Origin: Youhaiella tibetensis
GTDB lineage: Bacteria > Pseudomonadota > Alphaproteobacteria > Rhizobiales > Devosiaceae
NCBI RefSeq assembly: GCF_008000755.1
Contig: NZ_CP041690.1
Coordinates: forward strand, 1,551,260 to 1,615,259
Direction of reading: 5' to 3'
DNA: 64,000 nt
In this document: positions 38,617 through 49,202 of the stretch, piece after piece
Layout: each line of letters starts with the position of its first letter
How positions within the stretch are numbered: the first letter of the stretch is position 1
Position numbers and translations under genes: made by a program
The notes under the pieces: generated by a model
Seen by the model: only the letters and a program-made list of their open reading frames with translations
Databases searched by the model: none
Told to the model about the DNA's origin: nothing

Positions 38617-38777
38617 GGCCGGCCGATGCGGTCGAAGGATTTCGGGTCGATGCCGGCGCCGCGCAACTGCGCGTCGCTCGGGCGATGATGGCCCGCAATC
38701 GCGCCCGAGACGGCGATCGCCGAACCGATGCTGCCCAGCCACGAGCGGGTGGCGCCAAGAAAATCGTGCTTTGCCAT
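38613..38777 (-). CDS. Small DUF1127-like protein
   Basis: 54 residues, start supported by AAGGAGC. A glycine-rich middle is followed by [20 protein letters not shown], which resembles the C-terminal part of small DUF1127-type proteins of alphaproteobacteria. Function here unknown. Confidence 0.65.
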   Translation of the reverse strand: MAKHDFLGATRSWLGSIGSAIAVSGAIAGHHRPSDAQLRGAGIDPKSFDRIGRP

Positions 38778-38859
38778 ATGTTTGCTCCTTCCCACCTGAG
38801 ATGGAGCGTCCGCCGGGCACGACAAGGTCGCGCCCGGCAGGGGAGGCATGCGCCAGGCG

Positions 38860-40377
38860 CTAGTCCTCGTTGGCAGCTAGTTCGGAGAGGACCTGCCCGC
38901 GTCCGCGAGCCCTCAGGATCAGCGGAACGACCAGGGCCAGCAGCGCAAGCGTCAGCAGGGTCGCCGATATCGGCGAGTGCACCAGCACCATCGGATCGCC
39001 TTGCCCGATGGCGAGCGCGCGGCGCAATTGCTGCTCGGCGAGCGGCCCGAGGATGAGACCCACGACGACAGGCGCAATCGGGTACCCGAACCGGCGCATC
39101 ACGTAACCCATCAGGCCGAAAGCCAGCAGCATGCCCAGTTCGAACACCGAGGGGTTGGCGCCGATGGTCCCGAGCGTGGCGAACATCAGGATGCCCGCAT
39201 AGAGCCAAGGCCGGGGGATGGCCAGAAGCTTCACCCACAGCCCCACCAGCGGCAGGTTGAGCACCAGCAGCATGAAGTTGGCGATCAGCAGGCTCGCGAT
39301 GAGGCCCCAGACGAGGCTGGAGTTGTTGGTGAAGAGCAGGGGGCCCGGCTGGAGGCCGTACTGCTGGAAGCCCGCCAGCATGATGGCGGCAGTCGCCGAA
39401 GTGGGCAGCCCGAGCGTGAGCAGGGGCACGAGCGTTCCGGCGGCGGAGGCATTGTTGGCCGCTTCCGGCCCGGCCACGCCCTCGATTGCGCCGTTTCCAA
39501 ACTCCTCGGGGTGCTTAGAGAGACGTTTTTCGGCCGCGTAGGAGAAGAAGGTGCCGATCTCGGCGCCCCCCGCCGGCATGGCGCCGATCGGAAATCCGAT
39601 CACCGTGCCGCGCAGCCAGGCCTTCCAGGACCGCGCCCAATCCTGCGCGGTCATCCAGACCGAGCCCTTGACCGGTTCGATCTGCTCCGGCGCCCGCTTG
39701 CCCTGGCCCGCGATCGAGAGGGTTTCCCCGATGGCGAACATGGCGACGGCCAGCGTGGTGACCTCGATGCCGTCGAGCAGATCTGGAATACCGAAGGCGA
39801 GGCGTGCCTGCCCACTCTGGAGATCGATGCCGACGAGGCCGAGGGCGAGGCCGATGCCGAGCGCGGTGAGGCCGCGCAGGGCGGAATCGCCAAAGGCCGC
39901 CGAAACCGTCATGAACGAAAGCACCATGAGGGCGAAGTATTCGGCCGGACCGAACGAGAGGGCGAACTTGACGACCCAGGGCGCAATGAAGGCGAGCGCC
40001 ATGGTGGCGATGAGACCGGCCACGAACGAGCCGATTGCCGCCGTCGCCAGGGCCGGGCCCCCGCGGCCGGCGCGGGCCATCTTGTTCCCTTCGAGCGCGG
40101 TGACGATCGAAGCGCTCTCGCCGGGCGTATTGAGGAGGATCGAGGTCGTCGAGCCCCCATACATGCCGCCGTAGTAGATGCCGGCAAACATGATGAGGGA
40201 ACCGGCCGGATCGAGCTTGTAGGTGACGGGCAGGAGCAACGCCACGGTTAGGGCCGGGCCAATGCCCGGAAGCACGCCAACCGCCGTGCCCAGGGTCACG
40301 CCCACAAGGGCGTAGAGCAGGTTGATCGGCTGGAGCGCGACCAGCAGGCCCTGCATCAGAAGGTCGAAAGTCTGCAT
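38860..40377 (-). CDS. tctA: Tripartite tricarboxylate transporter, large membrane subunit
   Basis: 505 residues with about 12 membrane helices. Conserved [38 protein letters not shown] and [16 protein letters not shown] are typical of TctA. Works with TctB and TctC for sodium- or proton-driven uptake of a carboxylate. Last gene of tctCBA. Confidence 0.93.
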   Translation of the reverse strand: MQTFDLLMQGLLVALQPINLLYALVGVTLGTAVGVLPGIGPALTVALLLPVTYKLDPAGSLIMFAGIYYGGMYGGSTTSILLNTPGESASIVTALEGNKMARAGRGGPALATAAIGSFVAGLIATMALAFIAPWVVKFALSFGPAEYFALMVLSFMTVSAAFGDSALRGLTALGIGLALGLVGIDLQSGQARLAFGIPDLLDGIEVTTLAVAMFAIGETLSIAGQGKRAPEQIEPVKGSVWMTAQDWARSWKAWLRGTVIGFPIGAMPAGGAEIGTFFSYAAEKRLSKHPEEFGNGAIEGVAGPEAANNASAAGTLVPLLTLGLPTSATAAIMLAGFQQYGLQPGPLLFTNNSSLVWGLIASLLIANFMLLVLNLPLVGLWVKLLAIPRPWLYAGILMFATLGTIGANPSVFELGMLLAFGLMGYVMRRFGYPIAPVVVGLILGPLAEQQLRRALAIGQGDPMVLVHSPISATLLTLALLALVVPLILRARGRGQVLSELAANED

Positions 40378-40387
40378 GATCTCTGGC

Positions 40388-40882
40388 CTACCTGAACAAG
40401 AGGTTTTCGAGCGGGCCCGCCGGCAGTGACAACTGCAGCAGCTTGGCGAAGATCACCCAGACCAGATAGGCCAGGACGATGCCGATCGGGACCGAGAGAT
40501 AGAGCTTGCGCTGGCCGAAGCCGCGGGCAGTGGCGGCAAACAGCAGGCCGGTGGCGATGGAGAAGCCGGCCACGTTGAGCAGCAGCATCTGGGCGGCAAG
40601 GCCCCCAACGATCCAGGCGATGGGCCCGAACTCGTCGCGCTCCCGCTCGGGAAACACGCCGCGCCAGGCTTCGAAGGCCGTCCAGATTGCCAGAACCATC
40701 AGCAGCCCCGCCACCACGAAGGGGAAGGTCTGGGGCCCGATGCGCGAATAGTTGGCCGTTACCTTGAGTTGGGAAGCATCCCAGGCGATGACCGCCGCCA
40801 GCGCCGCGAGCGCGACCGCGATGATAAGCGCCGCCCAGTCGGGGCGGCGCTCCTTGTTGCCGGTTAGCGGCTGCTCACTCAT
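40388..40882 (-). CDS. tctB: Tripartite tricarboxylate transporter, small membrane subunit
   Basis: 164 residues, four membrane helices, weakly conserved as usual for TctB. Identified by size, topology and its place between tctC (ATGA overlap) and tctA (10-base gap). Confidence 0.88.
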   Translation of the reverse strand: MSEQPLTGNKERRPDWAALIIAVALAALAAVIAWDASQLKVTANYSRIGPQTFPFVVAGLLMVLAIWTAFEAWRGVFPERERDEFGPIAWIVGGLAAQMLLLNVAGFSIATGLLFAATARGFGQRKLYLSVPIGIVLAYLVWVIFAKLLQLSLPAGPLENLLFR

Positions 40883-41823
40883 TGGACGAGGCCGATTTCC
40901 TTGAGGATGCCGGCGGTGGACTCGATGTCCTTGGCGAGCTGCGCCTTGAAATCGGGTCCGGCCAGGAACGTGTCTTCCCAGCCCTTGGTCTTGAGGATGT
41001 CCTGCCAGGTGGCCGACTTGGCCATCTTTTCGATGTCGGCCGTTATGGCGGCGACCTGGTCATCGGAAAGCCCGGGGGCCGCCGCGACCATGCGCCAGTT
41101 CTGGACCGAAACGTCCAGACCCGCTTCCTTGAGGGTGGGGGCGTCGATGCCCTCCAGCCGCTCGTCGCTCGACATGGCCAGGAGGCGCAGTTCACCCGCA
41201 GCGATCTGGGATTCGAACTCGCCATAGCCGGAAATGCCCGCCGTCACCTGGCCGCCGAGAATGGCCGCCAGGGCCTCACCGCCGCCCGAGAAAGCGATGT
41301 AGTTGATCTTGGTCGGATCGACGCCGGCCGCCTTGGCGATGAGGCCGACAGCGATGTGATCGGTGCCGCCCGCCGAGCCGCCGCCCCAGGACACCGAACC
41401 CGGATCTGCCTTGAGCTGTGCCACCAGGTCGTCCATGGTCTTGATCGGCGAGGACGCCGGCACGACGATGGCTTCGTATTCGCCGGTGAGGCGCGCGATG
41501 GGCGTTACGGCGTCCAGCGTGACAGGCGAATTGTTGGTGAGAATGGCGCCCACCATCACGTAGCCGCCAACAATGAGTGCGTTAGGGTTGCCGTTGGACT
41601 GGTTGGCGAACTGGGCGAGCCCGATCGTGCCACCGGCACCGGGGACGTTGGTTACCTGCACGCTGGAGGAGATGCCCTCGTCCTGCAGGGTGGACTGCAT
41701 GGAGCGCGCCGTCTGGTCCCAGCCACCGCCGGGCGCGGCGGGCGCCATGATGGTGTAGTCGGCAGCCTGAACCGGCAATGCGATAGCGCCGGCCAGCAGG
41801 CCGGCCAGAATGAAATGCTTCAT
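40879..41823 (-). CDS. tctC: Tripartite tricarboxylate transporter binding protein
   Basis: 314 residues; signal peptide cut after LPVQA. YTIMAPAAPGGGWDQTARSMQ is the TctC/Bug ligand loop, with VTNVPGAGGTIGLAQF following. The GGGWDQTA form is typical of the TctC of true tctCBA systems. AGGAGGA precedes the ATG. Binds a carboxylate (citrate or similar; not determinable) in the periplasm. Confidence 0.92.
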   Translation of the reverse strand: MKHFILAGLLAGAIALPVQAADYTIMAPAAPGGGWDQTARSMQSTLQDEGISSSVQVTNVPGAGGTIGLAQFANQSNGNPNALIVGGYVMVGAILTNNSPVTLDAVTPIARLTGEYEAIVVPASSPIKTMDDLVAQLKADPGSVSWGGGSAGGTDHIAVGLIAKAAGVDPTKINYIAFSGGGEALAAILGGQVTAGISGYGEFESQIAAGELRLLAMSSDERLEGIDAPTLKEAGLDVSVQNWRMVAAAPGLSDDQVAAITADIEKMAKSATWQDILKTKGWEDTFLAGPDFKAQLAKDIESTAGILKEIGLVQ

Positions 41824-42020
41824 CGTTCCTCCTCTGCGCCGCTGGGCGGCGCACGATTGTCAAATCAGTCTGGGAAATCACTCCTCCGGTCGCTTTGCGT
41901 TCGTCGGGCTCTCACGGCCGTTTCGTTCGTCAGCGCGGCGAGGTCCTCCCAAACCTCTTGCGGGGCCGCTTTGCGGTTCCCCAGGGCAGATGAACACAAA
42001 TAGCTGTCACGAACCTGACA

Positions 42021-43088
42021 TCACTGGCCGCGCAGGGCCTTGTTCCAACGATCGATGAGACGCATGCGCTTGACCTGGTCCAGATATACCATGAGACCGG
42101 GACCCACCGGAACCGGGCTCAATTGCAGGTCGTCCTGTGCCCGCATGAAGGCGATGGTGTTCGGGCCCTCGACCTCGGGGTTGATGGCCGAAATGTGCAT
42201 GTTGTGCGCCAGCACCGATTGCCCGCGCGCCGACATCATGAACTCCAGGTACTTGCGCCCCAGCTCGGGAGCCGCGGCCGCCTTGGGGACCAGCCCGATG
42301 CGGGACATGACGGTGGTGTAGTCCTTGGGCAGGACGATGCCGAGGTCGGGGTTTCGCGTCGCCCAATCGGCCGCATAGGATCCCAGGATATTGTAGCCGA
42401 GCACAAACCGGCCGTCCCCGACGCGTTCGAGAATGGCCGAAGTCGTGGAGTAGAGCTTCACCCCCGCCGCGCCCATGGCCTCCACCAGCGCCCAGACGTC
42501 GGAATACTGGTCCTGGTCTCGCGCCAGGAAGAGAAAGCCGACGCCGGCCCGCTCGATGTCGTAGGTGCCGACGCGTCCGAAGGCGGCGTCCCGGTGCTGC
42601 TCGAGATAGTCGATGAATTCGCCCCGGGTCTGGGGCGGGCGCGAGCCCTCGAAGGCCCTCTTGTTGTAGACGAAGACCGCCGGTTCGAAGGTGAGGGCAT
42701 AGGCCGTGTTGCGCCAGTTCGCCCAGCGCGGCCAGCGCGCACTCAGCGCCAGGTCGCTCTGCTGGGCGTAGCCGTCATTGGCGAGCTTGACCTGCAAATC
42801 CATGGCCGAGGAGAACGCGACATCGGCCGTCGGCTGCCCAGCATCGGTCTCAGCGACGATCCTGTCGTAGATTCCACCTGTGAGCATATCCTCGTAACGC
42901 ACCGCGATATCTGGGTTTTCCGCCTGGAATGCCGCGATGAGCGGCGCATTGAGAGGGGCGTCGAGCGAGGAATAGACCGTCAGCGTCTGCGCGTCCTTCT
43001 TGCCGGAAAGGGCCGGGTAGATCGTCGGCTGCGCCCAGGCCGGACCGGCGGCGAAGAGCAGTATGGCGGCGAACAGAACGCGTATCAT
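42021..43088 (-). CDS. ABC-type solute-binding protein linked to TctDE
   Basis: 355 residues from the ATG at 43088 with a signal peptide cut near PAWAQ. QTLTVYSSLDAPLNAPLIAAFQAENPDI fits the iron/thiamine/phosphonate-type binding family. There is no matching permease or ATPase nearby. Its start is 77 bases from the divergent response regulator gene, an arrangement often seen with 2CSK_N histidine kinases, where such a protein may present the ligand to the sensor. Function inferred from position. Confidence 0.8.
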   Translation of the reverse strand: MIRVLFAAILLFAAGPAWAQPTIYPALSGKKDAQTLTVYSSLDAPLNAPLIAAFQAENPDIAVRYEDMLTGGIYDRIVAETDAGQPTADVAFSSAMDLQVKLANDGYAQQSDLALSARWPRWANWRNTAYALTFEPAVFVYNKRAFEGSRPPQTRGEFIDYLEQHRDAAFGRVGTYDIERAGVGFLFLARDQDQYSDVWALVEAMGAAGVKLYSTTSAILERVGDGRFVLGYNILGSYAADWATRNPDLGIVLPKDYTTVMSRIGLVPKAAAAPELGRKYLEFMMSARGQSVLAHNMHISAINPEVEGPNTIAFMRAQDDLQLSPVPVGPGLMVYLDQVKRMRLIDRWNKALRGQ

Positions 43089-43165
43089 GGCCCCATCTTT
43101 AGCAGGCGCCGGGCCTTTCACAACCGCCAACGCAGACGCTAGACTGGGGACAGGGTGGAGGACCC

Positions 43166-43843
43166 ATGCGTATTCTAGTGGTTGAAGACAACCTCACATT
43201 GGCTGAGGGTCTTTGTGCCGTGCTCAAGGGCAACGGCTATGCAGTCGATGCGGTGCACGACGGTCTTTCGGCCGAGGCGGCCCTGCGCACGCAGTCCTAC
43301 GACCTGGCGGTGCTCGACCTCAACCTGCCCGAGATGGATGGGTTAGAGCTGCTGAGGACGCTGCGCGCCCGCCAGTCCAACACGGCGGTGATCATCCTGA
43401 CAGCGCGGGGAGCGCTCGACGACCGGGTGAAAGGGCTCGATCTCGGGGCGGACGACTATCTGACAAAACCCTTCGACGTCAGCGAGTTGGAAGCGCGGAT
43501 TCGCGTGTTGCTTCGGCGCCAGGCGGGGCTGCGCGGCTCGCAGGTGAGCTTCGGCCCGGTGCTGCTCGACCTCAACACGCGCACGGCTTCGTTCGAGGGC
43601 AAACCACTCGATATCCCCGCCCGCGAATTGAGCGTGCTCGAAACGCTCATGCTCAAGGCCGGCAAGGTGGTGGCCAAGGAGGCGATCATCCAGTCGCTCT
43701 CGGCGTTCGACGACGACCTGAGCACGAACGCGGTCGAGCAATACGCCTCGCGCCTGCGAAAGCGCCTGGCCCCGCTGGGGCTGACCGTGCGCACCGCGCG
43801 CGGGCTGGGCTACTATCTCGACAAGGTCGGCGCCGGCGGATGA
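43166..43843 (+). CDS. tctD: Response regulator, TctD type
   Basis: 225 residues, OmpR family. Receiver with phospho-acceptor D51 in VLDLNLPEMDG and the conserved lysine in DDYLTKPFD; C-terminal winged helix with NAVEQYASRLRKRL. Probably activates tctCBA in response to the partner kinase. Confidence 0.88.
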   Translation: MRILVVEDNLTLAEGLCAVLKGNGYAVDAVHDGLSAEAALRTQSYDLAVLDLNLPEMDGLELLRTLRARQSNTAVIILTARGALDDRVKGLDLGADDYLTKPFDVSELEARIRVLLRRQAGLRGSQVSFGPVLLDLNTRTASFEGKPLDIPARELSVLETLMLKAGKVVAKEAIIQSLSAFDDDLSTNAVEQYASRLRKRLAPLGLTVRTARGLGYYLDKVGAGG

Positions 43844-45225
43844 CGGCGCGCACGACCTATTCGCTGCGGCGCCGACTGCTCGTCCTGCTGCTGGCCCCGC
43901 TGCTGCTCGTGGCGGCGCTGGCGCTTCTGGATACGCATCGGGAGGCCATGGGGACGGCTAATGCCGTTTCCGACCGCGTGCTGGCCGGCTCGACCCTCGC
44001 CATCGCCGAGCGCGTGGTGGTGGCCGAGGACGGCAGCCTCGAGGTGGACATCCCCTATGTGGCGCTCGAGATGCTGACTTCATCGGCGCAGGACCGGGTC
44101 TTCTACCGCATCGATGGCCCCAGGGGCGCTTTCATTACCGGTTACCAGGAATTGCCGGTGGTCGAGACGGTGCCCGGCCAGGACATTTCCTTCTTCGATG
44201 GCAGCTTCCGGGGCGAGCCCATCCGGCTAGCGGCGCTGGAGCGCTCGGCCTCCTCGGGGCTCGAAGCCATTCCCTTCCGGGTGACCGTGGCCGAAACCAC
44301 CATCGCGCGCAGCCAGTTGACCAATGCGCTGCTGCTGCGCTCGGCGGTGCGGCTGGGCATCCTGGTGCTGGCCGCCGCAGGCATCGTCTGGGTGGCGGTG
44401 ACGGCGTCGCTGGCGCCGCTCTATCGCATGCGCGCCGCGATCGCACGCCGCTCGCCGGATGACCTGCGCCCGATCGAGGAGCCCGTGCCCAAGGAAGTCG
44501 GGAGCCTCGTGGATACCGTCAATTCCTTCATGATGCGCCTCGATGCCGCGCTGCAGGGGCTCAAGCACTTCACGGGCAATGCCAGCCATCAGCTCCGCAC
44601 GCCGCTGGCGATTATCCGCACGCAACTCGCGCTGGCCACGAGGGCCGAGAGCCTGGAAGGCGCGCGCCGCGCCGCCGGCGTGGCGGACCTGGCGGTGGCC
44701 GATGCCGAGCGCATCCTCTCCCAGCTCCTCGTCCTGGCGCGGATCGACTCCGCCGCCTCTGACCGCCAGGTGGGCCAGCCGGTGGATATCTCCGCGCTCG
44801 CCCGTGATCTCGCCGCCGACCGCGTCCCGCGCGCCCGCGCCAATAATGTCGACCTGGGCTTCGAGGGAGACGACGGCGTGAACATCCTCGGCGACGGCCT
44901 GCTGATCCGCGAGATGCTCGGCAATCTCATCGACAACGCCATTGCCTATGCCGGCCCCGGCGCCGAAGCCACCGTAAGGGTTCGCCGGGAGGGCGAGGTG
45001 TCGATCCTCGAAGTCGAGGACAACGGCCCGGGCGTGCCGGACGACCTGCGCGGCGCGGTACGCCGCCGGTTTCTCCGCGGCCAATCGGGAACGGCGACGG
45101 GGACGGGCCTCGGCCTCCCCATCGTCGAGGAAATCGCAGCGCTCTTTGGCGCCGAACTCCAACTCGCCCACGGCGCCGCAGGCAGGGGCCTGCGGGCCTC
45201 GGTGCGGTTTCCGCACGCGGCCTGA
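43840..45225 (+). CDS. tctE: Sensor histidine kinase, TctE type
   Basis: 461 residues from an ATG overlapping the regulator stop (ATGA). Membrane helix at 12-30, periplasmic 2CSK_N-type sensor domain, second membrane helix near 165-185, HAMP, then H-box GNASHQLRTPL, N-box LGNLIDNAIAYA, EDNGPGVPDD and TGTGLGLPIV. It probably senses a tricarboxylate or the binding protein at 42021. Confidence 0.9.
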   Translation: MTARTTYSLRRRLLVLLLAPLLLVAALALLDTHREAMGTANAVSDRVLAGSTLAIAERVVVAEDGSLEVDIPYVALEMLTSSAQDRVFYRIDGPRGAFITGYQELPVVETVPGQDISFFDGSFRGEPIRLAALERSASSGLEAIPFRVTVAETTIARSQLTNALLLRSAVRLGILVLAAAGIVWVAVTASLAPLYRMRAAIARRSPDDLRPIEEPVPKEVGSLVDTVNSFMMRLDAALQGLKHFTGNASHQLRTPLAIIRTQLALATRAESLEGARRAAGVADLAVADAERILSQLLVLARIDSAASDRQVGQPVDISALARDLAADRVPRARANNVDLGFEGDDGVNILGDGLLIREMLGNLIDNAIAYAGPGAEATVRVRREGEVSILEVEDNGPGVPDDLRGAVRRRFLRGQSGTATGTGLGLPIVEEIAALFGAELQLAHGAAGRGLRASVRFPHAA

Positions 45226-45245
45226 AGGCTAAAGCCTAAGGCCGC
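45217..45245. terminator. Bidirectional hairpin spanning two stop codons
   Basis: GCGGCCT (45217-45223) pairs with AGGCCGC (45239-45245), and AGGCT (45226-45230) with AGCCT (45233-45237). It contains the stop of tctE and the stop of the convergent ATPase gene, so it can serve both transcripts. No long T-run. Confidence 0.5.
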
Positions 45246-46269
45246 TTGCCGGATCGAAATAATGGGCGCTGTCCTGAGCAATCGCCACCCCGATCCGGTC
45301 GCCGGGACGCAGGGCAAGCCGCTGATTGCTCAGAAGCGTCAGGTCGTCTGTCCCGAGCCGGGCGATGACCTGGGTTTCCTCGCCGGTCGGTTCGATCACC
45401 TTGACCTCGGCCGTCGTTCCGCCTTCCGCTACAAGCAGGCGGGTCGGGCGCACGCCGCAGAGGACCTCCCCATCCCTGATCCCGGCCGCATCTGCCGCTA
45501 TGCCGCCCGGTCCGGTGAAACGCCCGCTGGCGACCGTTCCCGGCAGGAAGTTCATGGCGGGGCTGCCGATGAAACCGGCGACGAAACTGTTGCGGGGGCG
45601 GTCATAGAGTTCGAGCGGCGTGCCGACCTGCTCGATGACGCCATCGCGCATGACCACGATCCGGTCGGCCATGGTCATGGCCTCGACCTGGTCATGGGTC
45701 ACATAGACGGTCGTGGTTTTGAGGCGCTGGTGCAGTTCCTTGATTTCGGCCCGCATGTGGACGCGCAGCTTCGCGTCCAGGTTCGATAGCGGTTCGTCGA
45801 ACAGAAACACCTCCGGATTGCGCACGATGGCCCGACCCATGGCGACGCGCTGCCTCTGCCCGCCGGACAGCTGGGCTGGATAGCGATCGAGGAGATTTTC
45901 GAGCGTCAGGATAGCGGCCGCCTCCTCGACCTTGCGCTTGATCTCGGTCTTCTCCACCCCGCCCAACTTGAGCGAAAAGCCCATGTTCTGCGCGACGGTC
46001 ATATGCGGATAGAGCGCGTAGTTCTGGAACACCATGGCGATGTTGCGCTGCTTGGGCGGCACGTCGTTGACGACCCGGTCGCCGATCGAGATCGTGCCGC
46101 CGCTGATTTCCTCCAGCCCGGCGATCATCCGCAGGAGCGTGGACTTGCCGCAACCGGACGGTCCGACGAGGACGACGAACTCGCCATCGTCAATGTCGGT
46201 GGAGACGCCATGGATGACCTCCAGGTTCCCATAGGCCTTGCGGATTGTTTGGATAGCGACCGATGCCAT
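45229..46269 (-). CDS. Sugar ABC ATPase (UgpC/MsmK type), second copy
   Basis: 346 residues with Walker [10 protein letters not shown], signature [14 protein letters not shown], Walker [13 protein letters not shown] and VTHDQVEAM, then a TOBE domain. Related to the copy at 34932. Last gene of the GH172 operon, 10 bases behind the glycosidase gene. Confidence 0.92.
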   Translation of the reverse strand: MASVAIQTIRKAYGNLEVIHGVSTDIDDGEFVVLVGPSGCGKSTLLRMIAGLEEISGGTISIGDRVVNDVPPKQRNIAMVFQNYALYPHMTVAQNMGFSLKLGGVEKTEIKRKVEEAAAILTLENLLDRYPAQLSGGQRQRVAMGRAIVRNPEVFLFDEPLSNLDAKLRVHMRAEIKELHQRLKTTTVYVTHDQVEAMTMADRIVVMRDGVIEQVGTPLELYDRPRNSFVAGFIGSPAMNFLPGTVASGRFTGPGGIAADAAGIRDGEVLCGVRPTRLLVAEGGTTAEVKVIEPTGEETQVIARLGTDDLTLLSNQRLALRPGDRIGVAIAQDSAHYFDPASGLRL

Positions 46270-46279
46270 GGTGCCTGCC

Positions 46280-47395
46280 TCAGATGATTTCCAGATAGTC
46301 GCGATCGGGCAATTGCGGGAACGGCGCCGCCGGTTCGGCCTGGTACCAGAAGGCCACCGAGGCGATATCGTCCTGGAGCGGCAGGTAGCGCCGGTCCTTC
46401 TTTTCGGTGCGCCAGCCGAGCGCCTGAATGGTCACGCGCAGGTCGCTCTCGAAGCGGATCGGGTCATTGAGGTGCCAGCGATACATCCCGAAGCGCTGCT
46501 GGCTGCGGTAGGTTCCGTCGGGGCGCAGCACCTGCGGCAAGCCCGAATAGGGCGAGGTGAATTCGCGATACCGGCTCTCCATGGTGTCATCGACCACGCC
46601 GCCATCGAAATTGTAGGCGCCGCAGAAATAGTCCTCCGTGCCGGTGCCGCAGATGGTGGGATATTCGCGGTCCCCGTCCATGAAGAACTTGATCTCGCCT
46701 TCACCCCACCAGCCCGCATTGTTGACGCCCCAGGCCATGTAGGTCCCAACGTAGTGGCCGCGCCCCTTGATGCCGTCCACGATGGTGTAATCCTCCTTGA
46801 AGGGCAGGGGATTGGTGCGGCGGAACTGGGCATGGAAATAGGCCGCGTCTTCGGGAACGTCGGTAAGGGCATAGTTGATCTGGTAGTAGATGATGCCGAA
46901 ATCGTCCGGATCGCGGTTCTCGATGGTGATCCGGGCCGACTTGCGGAACGGCATCTCCCAGTAGCAGTTGAAGGCGCGGCCGGGATTGACGCAGACCGCC
47001 AGCGAGGACACCTGGGCGAACTGGTTCCAGCCGGAACAGAAGAAGTCTCCGACCGGGCACTCCACCGAGGGATGCTCGTTGTCGTCCCAGTAGATGCGCA
47101 GGATCAGGTCGCGCCAGCGCAGGTTCGCCGTCGTGAGCCAGATCTGCTGGATGGCGCCCTGGCCATGGATCTCGCCGAGGACGCGGGTCTCACCAGGCTC
47201 GATGCGGATGGAGGGCGAAATCTTCCAGCCCTGTCCGAGGCCGCGCGCATGAATGGCGCCGGTGCCCTCGGTTGCCATGCCGCCTTTCCCCTTCTCCCCG
47301 GTGAAGTTCTCGGGCGAAATCGAACGCGTCTGAGCGTTCGAGAGACGGTAGAGATTGGAGAGGTTGACGCCCAGGCCGTTGAAACTGCTTGTCAT
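46280..47395 (-). CDS. DUF2961 (GH172-type) glycoside hydrolase, cytoplasmic
   Basis: 371 residues from the ATG at 47395 (an ATG at 47413 is possible). The DUF2961 fold is clear: [13 protein letters not shown] near the start, [31 protein letters not shown] and [14 protein letters not shown]. Two conserved glutamates in the last two motifs are the likely catalytic pair. Characterised GH172 enzymes act on alpha-D-fructofuranosides or D-arabinofuranosides. No signal peptide, so it cuts an imported oligosaccharide. The gene lies between permease and ATPase genes. Confidence 0.85.
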   Translation of the reverse strand: MTSSFNGLGVNLSNLYRLSNAQTRSISPENFTGEKGKGGMATEGTGAIHARGLGQGWKISPSIRIEPGETRVLGEIHGQGAIQQIWLTTANLRWRDLILRIYWDDNEHPSVECPVGDFFCSGWNQFAQVSSLAVCVNPGRAFNCYWEMPFRKSARITIENRDPDDFGIIYYQINYALTDVPEDAAYFHAQFRRTNPLPFKEDYTIVDGIKGRGHYVGTYMAWGVNNAGWWGEGEIKFFMDGDREYPTICGTGTEDYFCGAYNFDGGVVDDTMESRYREFTSPYSGLPQVLRPDGTYRSQQRFGMYRWHLNDPIRFESDLRVTIQALGWRTEKKDRRYLPLQDDIASVAFWYQAEPAAPFPQLPDRDYLEII

Positions 47396-47417
47396 TCTTG
47401 TTGTCCGTTGCATTGGC

Positions 47418-48263
47418 CTATTTGAGGCCGCTGGTCTTGATGGATTCCATGATCTGCCGCTGGAAGATCAGGAAGAGGGTGAGCATGGGGAGCGCCACGA
47501 TGGTGGAGGCCGCCATGGTGTAGTTCCACGAGGCCGCGTACTGGCTCTTGAAGTTGGAGATGGCGACCTGCACGACCCAGAGATTAGGGTCGGCGGCGAC
47601 CGTGAGCGGCCAGAGAAAAGCGTTCCAATTGGCCAGGAAGAAGAGGATGGCCAGGGCCGCGATGATCGGCCGGCTCAAGGGCAGGATGACACTGAGGTAG
47701 ATCCGCCAATAGCCGGCCCCATCGATGACCGCCGCTTCCTCGAGTTCGCGCGGCAGCGAGAGGTAGTACTGGCGCAGCAGGAAGATGCCGAAAGCATTGA
47801 AAATCGAAGGAATTATGAGCCCCGCATAGGTATTGAGGAGCCCCATCGAGCGCACCAGGATGAACAGCGGCACGATGATCACAGGCAGGGATACGAGGAA
47901 GGTCGAGAACATGGCCAGGAAGATCGTTTCGCGCCCCGGAAAGCGCAGCCGCGCGAGAGCATAGCCAGCCATCGTGTGGAAGAAGAGCGCGATGACGGTG
48001 ACGACGACCGACACGAAGAACGTGTTGAGCAGGTATCGCCAGAACGGCACTTCGGTGAGCACGTAGATGAAGTTGTCGAGCGTCGGCCTGTCCGGGATGA
48101 GGTTGGACTTGAAGACTTCGGTCGGTCCCTTGAAGGCAATGGCCAGCATGTAGAGCAGCGGGAAGATGGTCATCACCGCGAGCACCAGCGTCACCAGCAT
48201 CCAGACGATGCGGACGGTGCTGACCTGGCGGGCCGTGTAGAGGATCGGCGGGCGCTTACTCAT
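47418..48263 (-). CDS. Sugar ABC permease (MalG type) of the GH172 operon
   Basis: 281 residues, six membrane helices; EAA loop LEEAAVIDGAGYWRIYLSVILP; C-terminal MESIKTSGLK. Overlaps the preceding permease gene by 8 bases. Confidence 0.9.
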   Translation of the reverse strand: MSKRPPILYTARQVSTVRIVWMLVTLVLAVMTIFPLLYMLAIAFKGPTEVFKSNLIPDRPTLDNFIYVLTEVPFWRYLLNTFFVSVVVTVIALFFHTMAGYALARLRFPGRETIFLAMFSTFLVSLPVIIVPLFILVRSMGLLNTYAGLIIPSIFNAFGIFLLRQYYLSLPRELEEAAVIDGAGYWRIYLSVILPLSRPIIAALAILFFLANWNAFLWPLTVAADPNLWVVQVAISNFKSQYAASWNYTMAASTIVALPMLTLFLIFQRQIMESIKTSGLK

Positions 48264-49200
48264 ACTGGAACCTCCCGCCGCGGGTGAGGAAGAAGAAGAC
48301 GACGGTCACTGCCATCAACACGATCACCAGAAGCGTCGCCAGCGCCGCGGCATAGCCGAAGGCCGAGTACTGGAAGGCCTGCTGGTAGATGTAGGTGATG
48401 AGAAGGGCCGTAGAGTTTGCGGGGCCGCCCCGCGTCATGACATAGACGAGGTCGAAGGCCTGCGCGCCCGCGACGGCGGCGACCGCGGAGACGAGAAGTA
48501 CGAAGAAGCTGGTCGGCCGCAGCAGCGGCAGCGTGATGTACCAGAAACTCTGGACGCGCCCTGCGCCATCGATCCTGGCGGCCTCGTAGTATTCCTTGGG
48601 AATGTCCTGCAGGCCTCCCAGAAAGATGAGCATGTAAAAGCCCATCAGGAACCAGACGCAGGCGCCGGTCACCGTAAAGAGCGCAAAGTTGGGATTGCCC
48701 AGCAGCGAAACCGACCCCAGGCCCAGAGAATATAGCAGGCGAGTCAGGAGCCCGAGCTTGTCGACGGTCATGAGCTGCCAGACGAGGGCCACCACGACGA
48801 GGCTGACCATCTGCGGCGCGAAGAACATGGCGCGCATGACGGTGTTGAAGCGGCCATTGCGTTGCACGAGCAGCGCCAACCCGAGGCCCGCCACGTAGAG
48901 GAGCGGCACAAGCAGGACCGCAAAGACCAGCGTGACCTTGAGCGACTGCCAGAAGAGGGCGTCGCTCCACATTCGCGCGTAGTTGGCCAAACCCACGAAT
49001 TTGAAGTTACCGAAGCCATCGACCTCGAAGACGCTGATCCCCAGCGCCAGGATCATCGGCAGGCCGATGAAGACGAGCAGGCCCAAGGCGTCCGGCAGGA
49101 CAAAGAGATACCCCGCGATCGCCTCGCGCCGTCTGGCGGAGAGGCGGAGGGTGGCGGGCTTTGTGCCCGCCACTTTCTGCGATGTTGTCGCCATGGTCAT
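48256..49200 (-). CDS. Sugar ABC permease (MalF type) of the GH172 operon
   Basis: 314 residues, six membrane helices; EAA loop YEAARIDGAGRVQSFWYITLP. Start two bases after the binding-protein stop; the ATG at 49194 is an alternative. No good ribosome site, so translation is probably coupled to the binding-protein gene. Confidence 0.9.
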   Translation of the reverse strand: MTMATTSQKVAGTKPATLRLSARRREAIAGYLFVLPDALGLLVFIGLPMILALGISVFEVDGFGNFKFVGLANYARMWSDALFWQSLKVTLVFAVLLVPLLYVAGLGLALLVQRNGRFNTVMRAMFFAPQMVSLVVVALVWQLMTVDKLGLLTRLLYSLGLGSVSLLGNPNFALFTVTGACVWFLMGFYMLIFLGGLQDIPKEYYEAARIDGAGRVQSFWYITLPLLRPTSFFVLLVSAVAAVAGAQAFDLVYVMTRGGPANSTALLITYIYQQAFQYSAFGYAAALATLLVIVLMAVTVVFFFLTRGGRFQYE

Positions 49201-49202
49201 GG

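Noticed and set aside
38812-38838. GCCGGGC/GCCCGGC inverted repeat as terminator of tctA
   Set aside because: The 7-bp stem has a 13-base loop and no T-run on the relevant strand, so the support is too weak to list.
41824-42020. Possible small gene between tctC and the binding-protein gene
   Set aside because: Short frames exist but none with a ribosome site or recognisable product; this is best read as the tct promoter region.
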